Source: DSWT01 sp035420085 (lineage in GTDB: Bacteria; Chloroflexota; Anaerolineae; B4-G1; SLSP01). Taken from it: a DNA stretch of 64,000 nt. The stretch is taken from NCBI GenBank assembly GCA_035420085.1, contig DAOLUH010000024.1, forward strand, positions 13,844 to 77,843, read 5' to 3'. Shown one piece after another: positions 34,901 to 41,723 of the stretch (the stretch's first letter is position 1; every line of letters begins with the position of its first letter). The notes beneath the pieces were generated by a model. It made no database searches and was not told the DNA's origin. It saw only the letters and a list, made by a program, of their open reading frames with translations. Made by a program: the position numbers and the translations under genes.

Positions 34901-37900
34901 ACACCGCTGGTACAACGTCCGCCAGCAAGCCGAAGATGGCAACTTCTACTGGACGTGGGCCGTGGAAGATATCCCGATCTACACCACCACCGTAACCACG
35001 GATGGGGCAGGCAAGACAACAGCATCATTCACGCCGCCGTCATCGGGCAGCTACAAAATCCGCGCCACGGGCCAGGACGCGCGCGGCAATGTAATCCGCA
35101 GCAGCACCTACGTCTGGGTGTGGGGCGGCGGCGAAGCTTACTGGCGACAGGAGAGCACCAACCGCATTGACCTCATCACCGATAAGGACAGTTACGCCGT
35201 GGGCGACGTAGCCGAAATCCTCATCCCCTCGCCGTACAGTGGGACGGTGAGCGCGCTGGTGACCATCGAGCGCGGGCACATCCTCGAAACCGCCGTCATC
35301 GAACTGGTCAGCAACAGCGAAGTGCTGCGCGTGCCCATCACCGAAGCGCACATCCCCAACATCTTCGTCTCCGTCGTCATCGTGCAAGGCGCGGCGCGCG
35401 CGACCGACGCGCTGCGCGAGGACGCGCATTTGGCCTCGTTCAAGATGGGCATGGTGATGCTGCCGGTCTCCACCAAGGAGAAGGAGCTGACAATCACCCT
35501 CACGCCAGATAAACCCATCGAAAGCGGCGAGTACTACCACCCCCGCGACACAGCCACTTACGACGTGCTGGTGACGGATCACGCCGGGCGGCCCGTGGAG
35601 GCGGAACTGTCGCTGCGGATGGCGGACCTGGCGGTGCTGGCGCTCGCCGACGAGACCGGGCCGACGCTGTTGGAGCGTTTCTGGAGCCAGCGTGGATTGG
35701 GCGTGCGCACGTCGGCGGCGCTGGCGGTGGCGATGGAGGCCTACAACCGCGAACTCGCGCCCGCAGCCAAAGGCGGTGGGGGCGGCGGCGAGGAGGGCTT
35801 CATCCGCACCAACTTCGCCGATACCGCGTTTTGGGATCCCGTCGTGCGCACCGGCAAAGATGGGCGCGCGCGGGTGCCGGTGAAGCTGCCCGATAACCTC
35901 ACGACGTGGCGGATGCAGGCGCGCGGCGTCACCGCCGACACGCTTGTGGGGCGCACCGACGTGGACATACTCAGCACGCTCGACCTGCTCGTGCGCCCGC
36001 TGCTGCCGCGTTTCTTCGTCGTGGGCGACCGCGCGGAGATTGCGACGATTGTTCACAACAACACGGGCGCGGCAGTTTCCGCCGTCGTGACGCTGACCGT
36101 CAAGGGTCTGGATGTCGTAGGCGCGTTGCAGCAGCAGGTGAACATCCCGGCGGGCGACAAGGTCAAAGTCGTGTGGCCGGTCACGGCGCTGCCTCCCCGT
36201 CATTCTGAGCGAAGCGAAGAATCTAAGCAAGGCGAAGAATCTCAAGTCATCGTGCGGATGGAGTCCCGCGCGGGCGACTATTACGACGGGCGCGAAGACA
36301 CCTTGCCCGTTTACCGCTATTCGACGCCGGAAGTCGTGGGCACGGCCGGGCGGCTCGCCGAACCAGAGCTGCGCCAGGAGATCGTCCAACTGCCGCGCAC
36401 CTTCGATCCCACGCAAGGTGAACTGATCGTCCATATCGATGCGTCGCTGACCGGCGTAGCAGCGGAGTCCCTGGACTACCTGGAACATTACCCGTACGAA
36501 TGTGTTGAGCAGACCGTCAGCCGCTTCCTGCCCAACGTGCTCACCTACCAGGCGTTGCAGGAGATGCGCGTCACGCGCCCCGGCCTCAAGGCGAAGCTGA
36601 CCGAACAAGTCGCGGTGGCGCTGCAACGGCTCTACGCGCAGCAGCACTTCGACGGCGGGTGGGGTTGGTGGCAAATCGAAGCGAGCAATCCCTATCTGAC
36701 GGCCTACGTGCTGCAAGGGATGTTGGAAGCGCACCGGGCCGGATTTACTGTGGACAAGGCCGTGATCCACAAAGCCGCCGGTTTCTTGCGCAGCAGCCTC
36801 GTTTCGGCGGATCAGGCGATGTCCCACTGGCAGGCGAACCGTCTGGCGTACCAGCTTTACGTCCTGGGCGAGTACACCAATCTCATCAATGACGCGAAGC
36901 CGGCGGGCGAGTTGTCGCGCGCTATTCAACTCTTCGAGGTCAGGCATCTGCTGGATCACTACGGGCGGGCGACGTTGGCGGTCGCTTTGGGGCTGCTGGA
37001 GCCGGAGGAAGACACCCGCATCAACACGTTGCTCTCCGATCTCAACGGGGCCGCCATCTACAGCGCCACCGGCACACACTGGGAAGAGGCGCAGCCCGAC
37101 TACTGGAACATGAACACCGACATCCGCACCACGGCAACGGTGCTCTGGGCGATGGCGCGCCATAACCCGCAGAGCGATCTGCTGCCCAACATCGTCCGTT
37201 GGCTGATGAACGTCCGTAAGGAAGGCTACTGGGGCACAACACAGTCTACGTCGTGGTCGTTGATGGCGTTGGTGGCCTACATGCGCGCCACGGGTGAGCT
37301 GCGCGGTGAGTACAGCTACGTCGTCACGCTCAATGGCGAGATACAACTCACTGGCAATGTCGATGCATCGAGCATTGATGACAGCAAACAGGCAGGCGTC
37401 CCCATCGCGCACCTACTGGTGGACGAGGCAAACCGGCTCATCATCGAGCGTCTCCCCGCGTCGGGCGGTCAGACCGGCGAAGGCCAGCTTTATTACACCG
37501 CGCACCTGCGCTATTTCCTGCCTGTCGAGCAGGTGAAGGCGCTGGATCGCGGCATCATCATCGCGCGGCAGTACAGTCCGGTAGACAATCCAGAGGCATA
37601 CGTAGACGGCGCGCAGGTCGGCGACGTGATTCGCGTGAAGCTCACCGTCATCGCGCCCACCGACCTGTACTACGTCGTCGTCGAAGACCCGCTGCCGGCC
37701 GGCTGTGAGGCGGTGGACACGACGCTCAACACCACGAGCGTCGTCGGCGAGCAACCGGCTGTGCGCAACCTCTCCGCGGAGGAAGAGGACTTCTGGTATC
37801 GCTGGTACGGCTGGGGCTGGTGGTGGTTCTCGCATTCGGAGATCCGCGACGAGAAGGTGGCGCTCTTCGCCACCTACCTGCCGCGTGGGACCTACGAGTA

Positions 37901-38024
37901 CAGCTACATCATGCGCGCCAGCGTGCCAGGGACGTACAATGTGATCCCCGCGACGGCGTATGAGATGTACTTCCCGGAGGTGTTTGGGCGGAGTGATGGG
38001 GGGCGGTTTACGGTAGAGGAGTAA
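31935..38024 (+). CDS. yfhM: Alpha-2-macroglobulin family lipoprotein with thioester
   Basis: 2029 residues, ATG with AGGGGGAAG upstream. Lipoprotein signal with lipid Cys20 (LVLLMGAC). Order: Pro/Thr linker, about four Big_5-like Ig domains (about 50-470), macroglobulin domains including YTDRPIYRPGQTVYFKG, the A2M core AFWDPVVRTGKDGRARVPVK, and the thioester motif YPYECVEQ with Cys1523, then the helical thioester domain and a C-terminal receptor-binding-like domain. It traps proteases at the cell surface. Residues about 1422-1437 (PRHSERSEESKQGEES) are encoded by a dispersed repeat. Its 3' end is duplicated at 38977-39060. Confidence 0.93.
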   Translation: MKTRRWISICILLVLLMGACKFITGPEATEEPLPVATSTPQPTAPPTAPPTPALPYPAPRLLFRAPETGETQALDAPIELVFDQPMNEKSVAEAFSISPPVKGALKWADNRTLVFTPAEPLARGASYRVTVAQDARNAEGTPLSDPVAFNFQTVGHLLVSEVQPIPDSDDIAPESSVTVVFNRPVVPLTAIGSQGELPDPLTFTPPVRGKGEWLNTSIYRFHPDGGFLPATRYTARIAAGLSDTQGAPLAEDYTWTFTTLRPAVMAWTPRTEAEHIGPNAVISVTFNQPMDRASVERAFTLSINNQPVAGTFRWAGGETPMASETMAFVPAAPLPRNVRPYANLSAAARARNSDVTLRQEYAWRFYTAKDPGVISTSPADGDTNVSPYSDILITFASPMQTERLMDYVRIIPQPTSVYTYWMDDDTELRIAFALEPATVYNLTLDGEAPDKYGAPLGKTLRLRFTTGDLYPYARLNTGGELGTFNAYTDTVVYAGYRNVSRLDVGLYRMTPENFVRFYDSTDYQYRETFRPAEAALVRRWSVPVTPPRNVTRLIRLDMVNANAQQLPPGIYYLELTAPEVQSYDPQTRPARYTFIRSRINLTLKETRTESLVWATDLATGEPVPNLPVRFNGAKIGWHAEGRTDSDGVYLTADRPETELRDSYFAFVGQPGDIDFAVGYNDWDSGINPWSFDVSVDYGSSRYAGYLYTDRPIYRPGQTVYFKGIVRADDDAHYTIPTDMRAVTVRINDPEGKELYNERLNLSDMGTLFGELALDAEAALGTYYIQMEDPDRDFYASASFTLAEYRKPEFQVAVTTDRAAYLNGETINVAVEASYYFGGPVANAKVIWNVLSSSYGFQYRCPRDETCPYYDWTDYDWERERDGYGGYGRLIASGKATTDEQGRAVIEIPADIREELTSRTFTIEANVTDINNQYVSNRTATIVHKGQFYIGMAPQGRIAKAGEERGVDILTVDWDSAPVAAGPLEVVFMEHRWYNVRQQAEDGNFYWTWAVEDIPIYTTTVTTDGAGKTTASFTPPSSGSYKIRATGQDARGNVIRSSTYVWVWGGGEAYWRQESTNRIDLITDKDSYAVGDVAEILIPSPYSGTVSALVTIERGHILETAVIELVSNSEVLRVPITEAHIPNIFVSVVIVQGAARATDALREDAHLASFKMGMVMLPVSTKEKELTITLTPDKPIESGEYYHPRDTATYDVLVTDHAGRPVEAELSLRMADLAVLALADETGPTLLERFWSQRGLGVRTSAALAVAMEAYNRELAPAAKGGGGGGEEGFIRTNFADTAFWDPVVRTGKDGRARVPVKLPDNLTTWRMQARGVTADTLVGRTDVDILSTLDLLVRPLLPRFFVVGDRAEIATIVHNNTGAAVSAVVTLTVKGLDVVGALQQQVNIPAGDKVKVVWPVTALPPRHSERSEESKQGEESQVIVRMESRAGDYYDGREDTLPVYRYSTPEVVGTAGRLAEPELRQEIVQLPRTFDPTQGELIVHIDASLTGVAAESLDYLEHYPYECVEQTVSRFLPNVLTYQALQEMRVTRPGLKAKLTEQVAVALQRLYAQQHFDGGWGWWQIEASNPYLTAYVLQGMLEAHRAGFTVDKAVIHKAAGFLRSSLVSADQAMSHWQANRLAYQLYVLGEYTNLINDAKPAGELSRAIQLFEVRHLLDHYGRATLAVALGLLEPEEDTRINTLLSDLNGAAIYSATGTHWEEAQPDYWNMNTDIRTTATVLWAMARHNPQSDLLPNIVRWLMNVRKEGYWGTTQSTSWSLMALVAYMRATGELRGEYSYVVTLNGEIQLTGNVDASSIDDSKQAGVPIAHLLVDEANRLIIERLPASGGQTGEGQLYYTAHLRYFLPVEQVKALDRGIIIARQYSPVDNPEAYVDGAQVGDVIRVKLTVIAPTDLYYVVVEDPLPAGCEAVDTTLNTTSVVGEQPAVRNLSAEEEDFWYRWYGWGWWWFSHSEIRDEKVALFATYLPRGTYEYSYIMRASVPGTYNVIPATAYEMYFPEVFGRSDGGRFTVEE
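36199..36247 (+). repeat. GTCATTCTGAGCGAAGCGAA repeat inside alpha-2-macroglobulin gene
   Basis: A dispersed bacterial spacer-type repeat with an internal GCGAAGAATCT duplication, read in frame within the coding sequence. Confidence 0.65.
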
Positions 38025-38026
38025 GA
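37941..38026 (+). repeat. Direct repeat, left copy (end of alpha-2-macroglobulin gene)
   Basis: About 85 bp at the gene's 3' end, nearly identical to 38977-39060. The two copies bracket the UPF0175/DUF3368 module. Confidence 0.9.
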
Positions 38027-38122
38027 CACACTCTCACTCGCACGACGATTCAATTTGCCCGATTTTTAAGTCTCTGCTAAACTTTGGCGTGAAGTCGTAT
38101 TGGTCTATGAAAAGCTGTGTAA

Positions 38123-38139
38123 TGCGCCAATTTGGCGCA
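38123..38139 (+). promoter_or_regulatory. Candidate operator palindrome of UPF0175/DUF3368 module
   Basis: TGCGCCAA-T-TTGGCGCA, perfect 8-bp arms, 18 nt before the first ATG. The position fits autorepression by the antitoxin or complex. Confidence 0.5.
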
Positions 38140-38156
38140 AGGAAGGGTGAAGCAAG

Positions 38157-38444
38157 ATGGAAGAATCCGTGACTTTGACGTTGCCGCCAGCTATGACTGC
38201 GGAATTCCCAGCCTTGAACCAGGAATTTCTGCTAGACTTACTTGAGCGCGGTTTGAAACAACTGAAGGTTGAACGCGCATTGGCGCGCTATGCTCAAGGC
38301 CGGATTTCCTTTGGCGCAGCCGCAGACATGGCGGGTATCTCTCAATCCGACTTATCTCGCCAGGCCTACGCGCGCGGTATGGAACCACCCTTTAGCGCCA
38401 CTACAGTGCTGGAAGAATTGGGAATACCAGAGGGTGATATATGA
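38157..38444 (+). CDS. UPF0175 family antitoxin
   Basis: 95 residues, ATG with GGAAGGG upstream. The RALARYAQGRISFGAAADMAG segment with ISQSDLSRQAYARG is the helix-turn-helix-like UPF0175 signature, and LLDLLERGLKQLKVERAL precedes it. Members are antitoxins that bind DNA and neutralise the PIN-like protein encoded next. The stop overlaps the DUF3368 gene by 4 nt (ATGA). A 17-nt palindrome upstream is a candidate binding site. Confidence 0.85.
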   Translation: MEESVTLTLPPAMTAEFPALNQEFLLDLLERGLKQLKVERALARYAQGRISFGAAADMAGISQSDLSRQAYARGMEPPFSATTVLEELGIPEGDI

Positions 38445-38980
38445 GCGACGCGCCCGTAGTCTTGTGCAATGCCGGGCCGCTCATTGCTTCGGGAAAACTC
38501 AACCGGTTAGAACTATTGGCTGATCTCTACACACAAGTTTGCTTGCCGCAAGCAGTTTATTACGAAGTCGTCACGCAGGGACTCGTGCGGGGAGCGGCTG
38601 AAGCCTTGACGGTACGTCTCTTTTGGGAACAACAATGCTGGCCAGTGATCGCCGTATCGGAGGCGATACTGTCCGGTTATGCCCCACCCATAGTTCTAGG
38701 CTCCGGCGAACGTGCCGTGTTGGCCCTGGCGCAAACCTTTCCCCAACCAGTAGTTTTGCTCGATGATGAAGCGGCGCGTGCAGAAGCGCGCCGCTTGAAT
38801 TTATCCGTATGTGGCACAGTAGGCATTGTGGTCGCCGCATATCGGCAACATCGACTCACATTTGCACAAACAGAATTTTTGTTGCGAGAAATAGCCGCGC
38901 GTCCGGATATCTGGATCAGTGCGCGGTTATGTCAAGAGGTCTTGGCTGAATTGCGGAGTCAGGGAACTGAAGAAATGTGA
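38441..38980 (+). CDS. DUF3368 PIN-like toxin
   Basis: 179 residues. PIN-like start VVLCNAGPLIASGKLNRLEL (an N-x-GPLI form of the D-x-xxLI motif), LPQAVYYEVVTQGL, a central GSGERAVLALAQ segment, LLDDEAARAEARRL and CGTVGIVVAAYRQ, all characteristic of DUF3368 proteins. It is coupled to the UPF0175 antitoxin by a 4-nt overlap. The stop codon lies in the first bases of a duplicated fragment of the alpha-2-macroglobulin 3' end, which suggests how the module was inserted. RNase toxin activity is expected from the family but not shown. Confidence 0.85.
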   Translation: MSDAPVVLCNAGPLIASGKLNRLELLADLYTQVCLPQAVYYEVVTQGLVRGAAEALTVRLFWEQQCWPVIAVSEAILSGYAPPIVLGSGERAVLALAQTFPQPVVLLDDEAARAEARRLNLSVCGTVGIVVAAYRQHRLTFAQTEFLLREIAARPDIWISARLCQEVLAELRSQGTEEM

Positions 38981-39060
38981 TCCCCTGCGACGGCGTACCA
39001 GATGTACTTCCCGGAGGTGTTTGGGCGGAGCGATGGGGGCGGTTAACGGTAAAAGAATAA
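38977..39060 (+). repeat. Direct repeat, right copy (relic of alpha-2-macroglobulin 3' end)
   Basis: Matches 37941-38026 with a few substitutions and small indels (one extra T near its start, one G lost), so its old frame is broken. Non-coding relic. Confidence 0.9.
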
Positions 39061-39096
39061 GGGATAGAATTGGAGAGAAACATCAGGAGGGCATAG

Positions 39097-39342
39097 ATGA
39101 CAACGACTTACAATGAGTTGGTGCAACTCATAGACATGCTTCAAATAGATGAACAACTGCGCCTGGCGACGTATATCCTTGAGCGTACTCGACAAACTGT
39201 AGTTCAGGACAAGCCCCAATACAAGTGGCGTGATATTCGCGGCATGGCAACCTATCCAATGCTAGGCGAGGATGCGCAAGAATGGGTATCTCGCACACGG
39301 AGCGAGTCCGACGAACAGCGGCACATGCAGTGGAGCGAGTAG
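39097..39342 (+). CDS. Putative antitoxin of PIN pair
   Basis: 81 residues, ATG with AGGAGG upstream. An amphipathic N-terminal helix (YNELVQLIDMLQIDEQLRLATYIL) is followed by a polar C-terminus with WRDIRGMATYP, a layout seen in small VapB-like partners whose C-terminus wraps the PIN toxin. The next gene starts 1 nt after its stop. No AbrB or RHH motif could be recognised with confidence. Confidence 0.65.
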   Translation: MTTTYNELVQLIDMLQIDEQLRLATYILERTRQTVVQDKPQYKWRDIRGMATYPMLGEDAQEWVSRTRSESDEQRHMQWSE

Positions 39343-39343
39343 A

Positions 39344-39793
39344 ATGCAAGTAGATCGCTGGCTAAGAACTGTCAAACGGCTCTTTTTGGATACCGCGCCG
39401 GTCATCTATTATGTGGAGGAACATCCGCAATATATAGCCCTGGTTGATAAAATCTTTGATCGCGTGGATAAAGGGCTGACAAAGGCCGTAACCTCTGCCG
39501 TTACGTTGGCCGAGTGCCTTGTAATCCCTTATCGCGCCTCAAATGTAAGTCTACAACAAGCTTTCTTGGACACATTGACACGTAGTCGGCATACCAGCTT
39601 TGCAGTCATTGACCAACAAACGAGCGAGCGCGCCGCGCAGTTACGTGCGCGTTACAATTTGAGGTTGGCCGATGCATTTCAATTCGCCGTGGCGCTCAAT
39701 TCAGGCTGTGATACGTTTTTGACTAACGATAACGACCTGAAGCGTGTAACAGAATTGAAGGTTGTGGTGCTGAAGGAACTGTTGCAATTATAG
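39344..39793 (+). CDS. PIN-domain VapC-like toxin
   Basis: 149 residues. ATG 39344 is chosen because GGAGCGAG precedes it and it directly follows the antitoxin stop. PIN core: LFLDTAPVIYYVEEHP (Asp15-like), SAVTLAECLVIPYR (Glu), LRLADAFQFAVALNSGCD (Asp) and FLTNDNDLKRV (Asp). All four acidic positions are intact, unlike the DUF3368 gene upstream. Probable ribonuclease toxin. Second toxin-antitoxin pair within 1.7 kb. Confidence 0.85.
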   Translation: MQVDRWLRTVKRLFLDTAPVIYYVEEHPQYIALVDKIFDRVDKGLTKAVTSAVTLAECLVIPYRASNVSLQQAFLDTLTRSRHTSFAVIDQQTSERAAQLRARYNLRLADAFQFAVALNSGCDTFLTNDNDLKRVTELKVVVLKELLQL

Positions 39794-39825
39794 TCGAGGG
39801 GAGATAGGTAATGAATCGCACGTGA

Positions 39826-39975
39826 ATGACATCCCTCTCAGGAGGATTGAGTTTCACGTTTGAGCAACTTAAAGTGAGCGTCTCCTATGCCGTGAATCAC
39901 GCGGCGCAGCAAGCTGGGAAAGCGGTGGAGTTCAAGGAAGTGGGCGAGGAGTTTTGGGTAGTGTTAGAGCGGTAG
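39826..39975 (+). CDS. Possible 49-residue small protein
   Basis: Frame from ATG 39826 to TAG 39975. The part FTFEQLKVSVSYAVNHAAQQ followed by GKAVEFKEVGEEFWVVLER looks protein-like (amphipathic helix then beta strands). The start lacks a good Shine-Dalgarno site; the better GAGGGGAGATAGG site is followed by ATG 39811, whose frame closes after four codons, so the gene may be frameshifted or a remnant of an antitoxin-like gene. It lies between the PIN pair and the STAND operon. Confidence 0.35.
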   Translation: MTSLSGGLSFTFEQLKVSVSYAVNHAAQQAGKAVEFKEVGEEFWVVLER

Positions 39976-40016
39976 TTGATCCGTTGCGACGTTAAGGAAA
40001 GGATACAAGAAACACA

Positions 40017-41711
40017 ATGACTGTCTACACCCCATACGAGACCGGTCTGCACAACCTTTTGGTGCGGTTAGGCGCAACGCATCCACGTTACGTCGAAGCG
40101 TTGACTTATCAGCAACGGCTGTCCGAAAATATCACAGTGTCCAGACAGTATGGCGACCCCAACGACAGACGCGTGGAACGCACTGAAATTATCGGCCAGT
40201 TGAACATGTTTGCCCTGACAACGTTGGGCATTTCCTTTAACGACTTATGCGAACTCCCTCGTGAGGGCATAGTGCCGCCCGCGCGACCGACGCCGCCCAA
40301 GATCGCATTTGTCAACCGGCTGCGGGAAATCGACAAGCTGACCGACCCGCGCGCGCCGCAATACCAGTTCATTGATGCCCCTGCCGGATACGGCAAGACT
40401 GACCTTCTCAAAGAGATCGCGCGGCGCTACCAACAGCGGGGCTGGATGACGATCTATGCGGAAATCCCCTACAAATCCACGTATTCGATGCGCGATGTGA
40501 TCGAAGCCATTGTGACGAACAACAATCTTTCCTTGAACGGCGTGCAGGCCGATTACACCAGCGAGCGGTGGATACAAGCGACCGGCTACCAGATTGCGGA
40601 ATGTCTGCACCGGCGGATGTTCGAAATTCAGCGGCTCAATCCCCACCCACTCCAGGGCGTCATCCTGCTCATCGACCGGGTGGAGGTACTTGGCGACTTT
40701 TACGCCGAGGCGCTGGTGAAAGAACTCGTCCCCAGTATCCAGCAATGCTTTAGCGAGGCCGGCGTCGCGCTGCCGTTCCGCACCATCTTCGCCGGGCGTT
40801 ACATCTCCACCCGTTGGAGCCGTTTTGCGCCTTACGCTTATACGGTGCTCTCTCCCTTCGATTTCTCCATCGTCGAAGATGCCGTCAGACAAGCCGCGAG
40901 CAAGCTGATGCCCGATCCGGCGCCCGACGTGGTGGCGCGGATCGCTGCCCATCTGATGCACATCACCGGCGGACATCCGGGCTGTATGGCGCGGATGCTG
41001 GAAGATTTCGATTTCCGGTGGATGGTCAACGATTACCTGATCAGCCGCGAAGATTTCTATTACTATGAAGTCGTCCTGCCGACGATCTACGAAATCCGGC
41101 GTGAGTGTCTCAGGGAGGAGTTAAACGTTCTTTGTACGTGTCGGCGTTTTACGCCGCCCGTGTTGCGTGGTTTCATCGAGCGCGGGCTGATTCAGCACGA
41201 CGACGAATACCAACTCGACACGGCCCTGACCCAGACGTATCTGGTCACCCGCGCAGAAGGATTCCTGCAGGACGGAATCACTCGCCGCCTGTTGGCGGTC
41301 CGTATGCGGCACGAATATCACCAGCGTTTTGTCCAAATATGCGAAGCGGCGCGCGAGATTTACGCGGGGCTATTGGCAGATTGCACACCGCAAAGTCACC
41401 GGCCGGAGGTGATGGCGATTGAACTGCTCTGGCAGCAATTGCTGCTGGGCTACTTCCGCCAGAGCGCGCCACTGGATGTGAACAACCGGCGCACATTGCG
41501 CGATGACTTCTGGGGTGAAATAGAGCGGATTTTGACCCTTCTCGTGGAGAACACCGGAAATTCACACATCCTCGACCAACTTCACGACGCTCTGCGGGAT
41601 GATTGGGAGTTCCAGTTTACGCTGAACTACTATCTGCGCGGCGCAACTTATGACCGGCAGCCTTATGCAGACTTGTTACAAGCCATAGTGAATTTCAAGC
41701 AGGCTTTGTGA
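40017..41711 (+). CDS. STAND-like NTPase with effector-associated-domain-like N-terminus
   Basis: 564 residues. Residues 1-78 (YTPYETGLHNLLVRLGATHP through LTTLGISFNDL) match a small helical domain found at the N-termini of Chloroflexota conflict proteins (effector-associated type; label from pattern memory). An ATPase follows: FVNRLREIDKL, P-loop APAGYGKT (121-128) and Walker B GVILLIDRVE (near 215), then a winged-helix/helical region. It starts the tight operon with the sensor NTPase (12 nt downstream) and the radical SAM gene. No membrane segment. The N-domain may recruit a partner bearing the same domain. Confidence 0.7.
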   Translation: MTVYTPYETGLHNLLVRLGATHPRYVEALTYQQRLSENITVSRQYGDPNDRRVERTEIIGQLNMFALTTLGISFNDLCELPREGIVPPARPTPPKIAFVNRLREIDKLTDPRAPQYQFIDAPAGYGKTDLLKEIARRYQQRGWMTIYAEIPYKSTYSMRDVIEAIVTNNNLSLNGVQADYTSERWIQATGYQIAECLHRRMFEIQRLNPHPLQGVILLIDRVEVLGDFYAEALVKELVPSIQQCFSEAGVALPFRTIFAGRYISTRWSRFAPYAYTVLSPFDFSIVEDAVRQAASKLMPDPAPDVVARIAAHLMHITGGHPGCMARMLEDFDFRWMVNDYLISREDFYYYEVVLPTIYEIRRECLREELNVLCTCRRFTPPVLRGFIERGLIQHDDEYQLDTALTQTYLVTRAEGFLQDGITRRLLAVRMRHEYHQRFVQICEAAREIYAGLLADCTPQSHRPEVMAIELLWQQLLLGYFRQSAPLDVNNRRTLRDDFWGEIERILTLLVENTGNSHILDQLHDALRDDWEFQFTLNYYLRGATYDRQPYADLLQAIVNFKQAL

Positions 41712-41723
41712 AAGGAGACAGGT

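Noticed and set aside
35040..37412. Minus-strand open frame of 790 codons
   Set aside because: Complement of the macroglobulin thioester region; no ribosome site or motifs.
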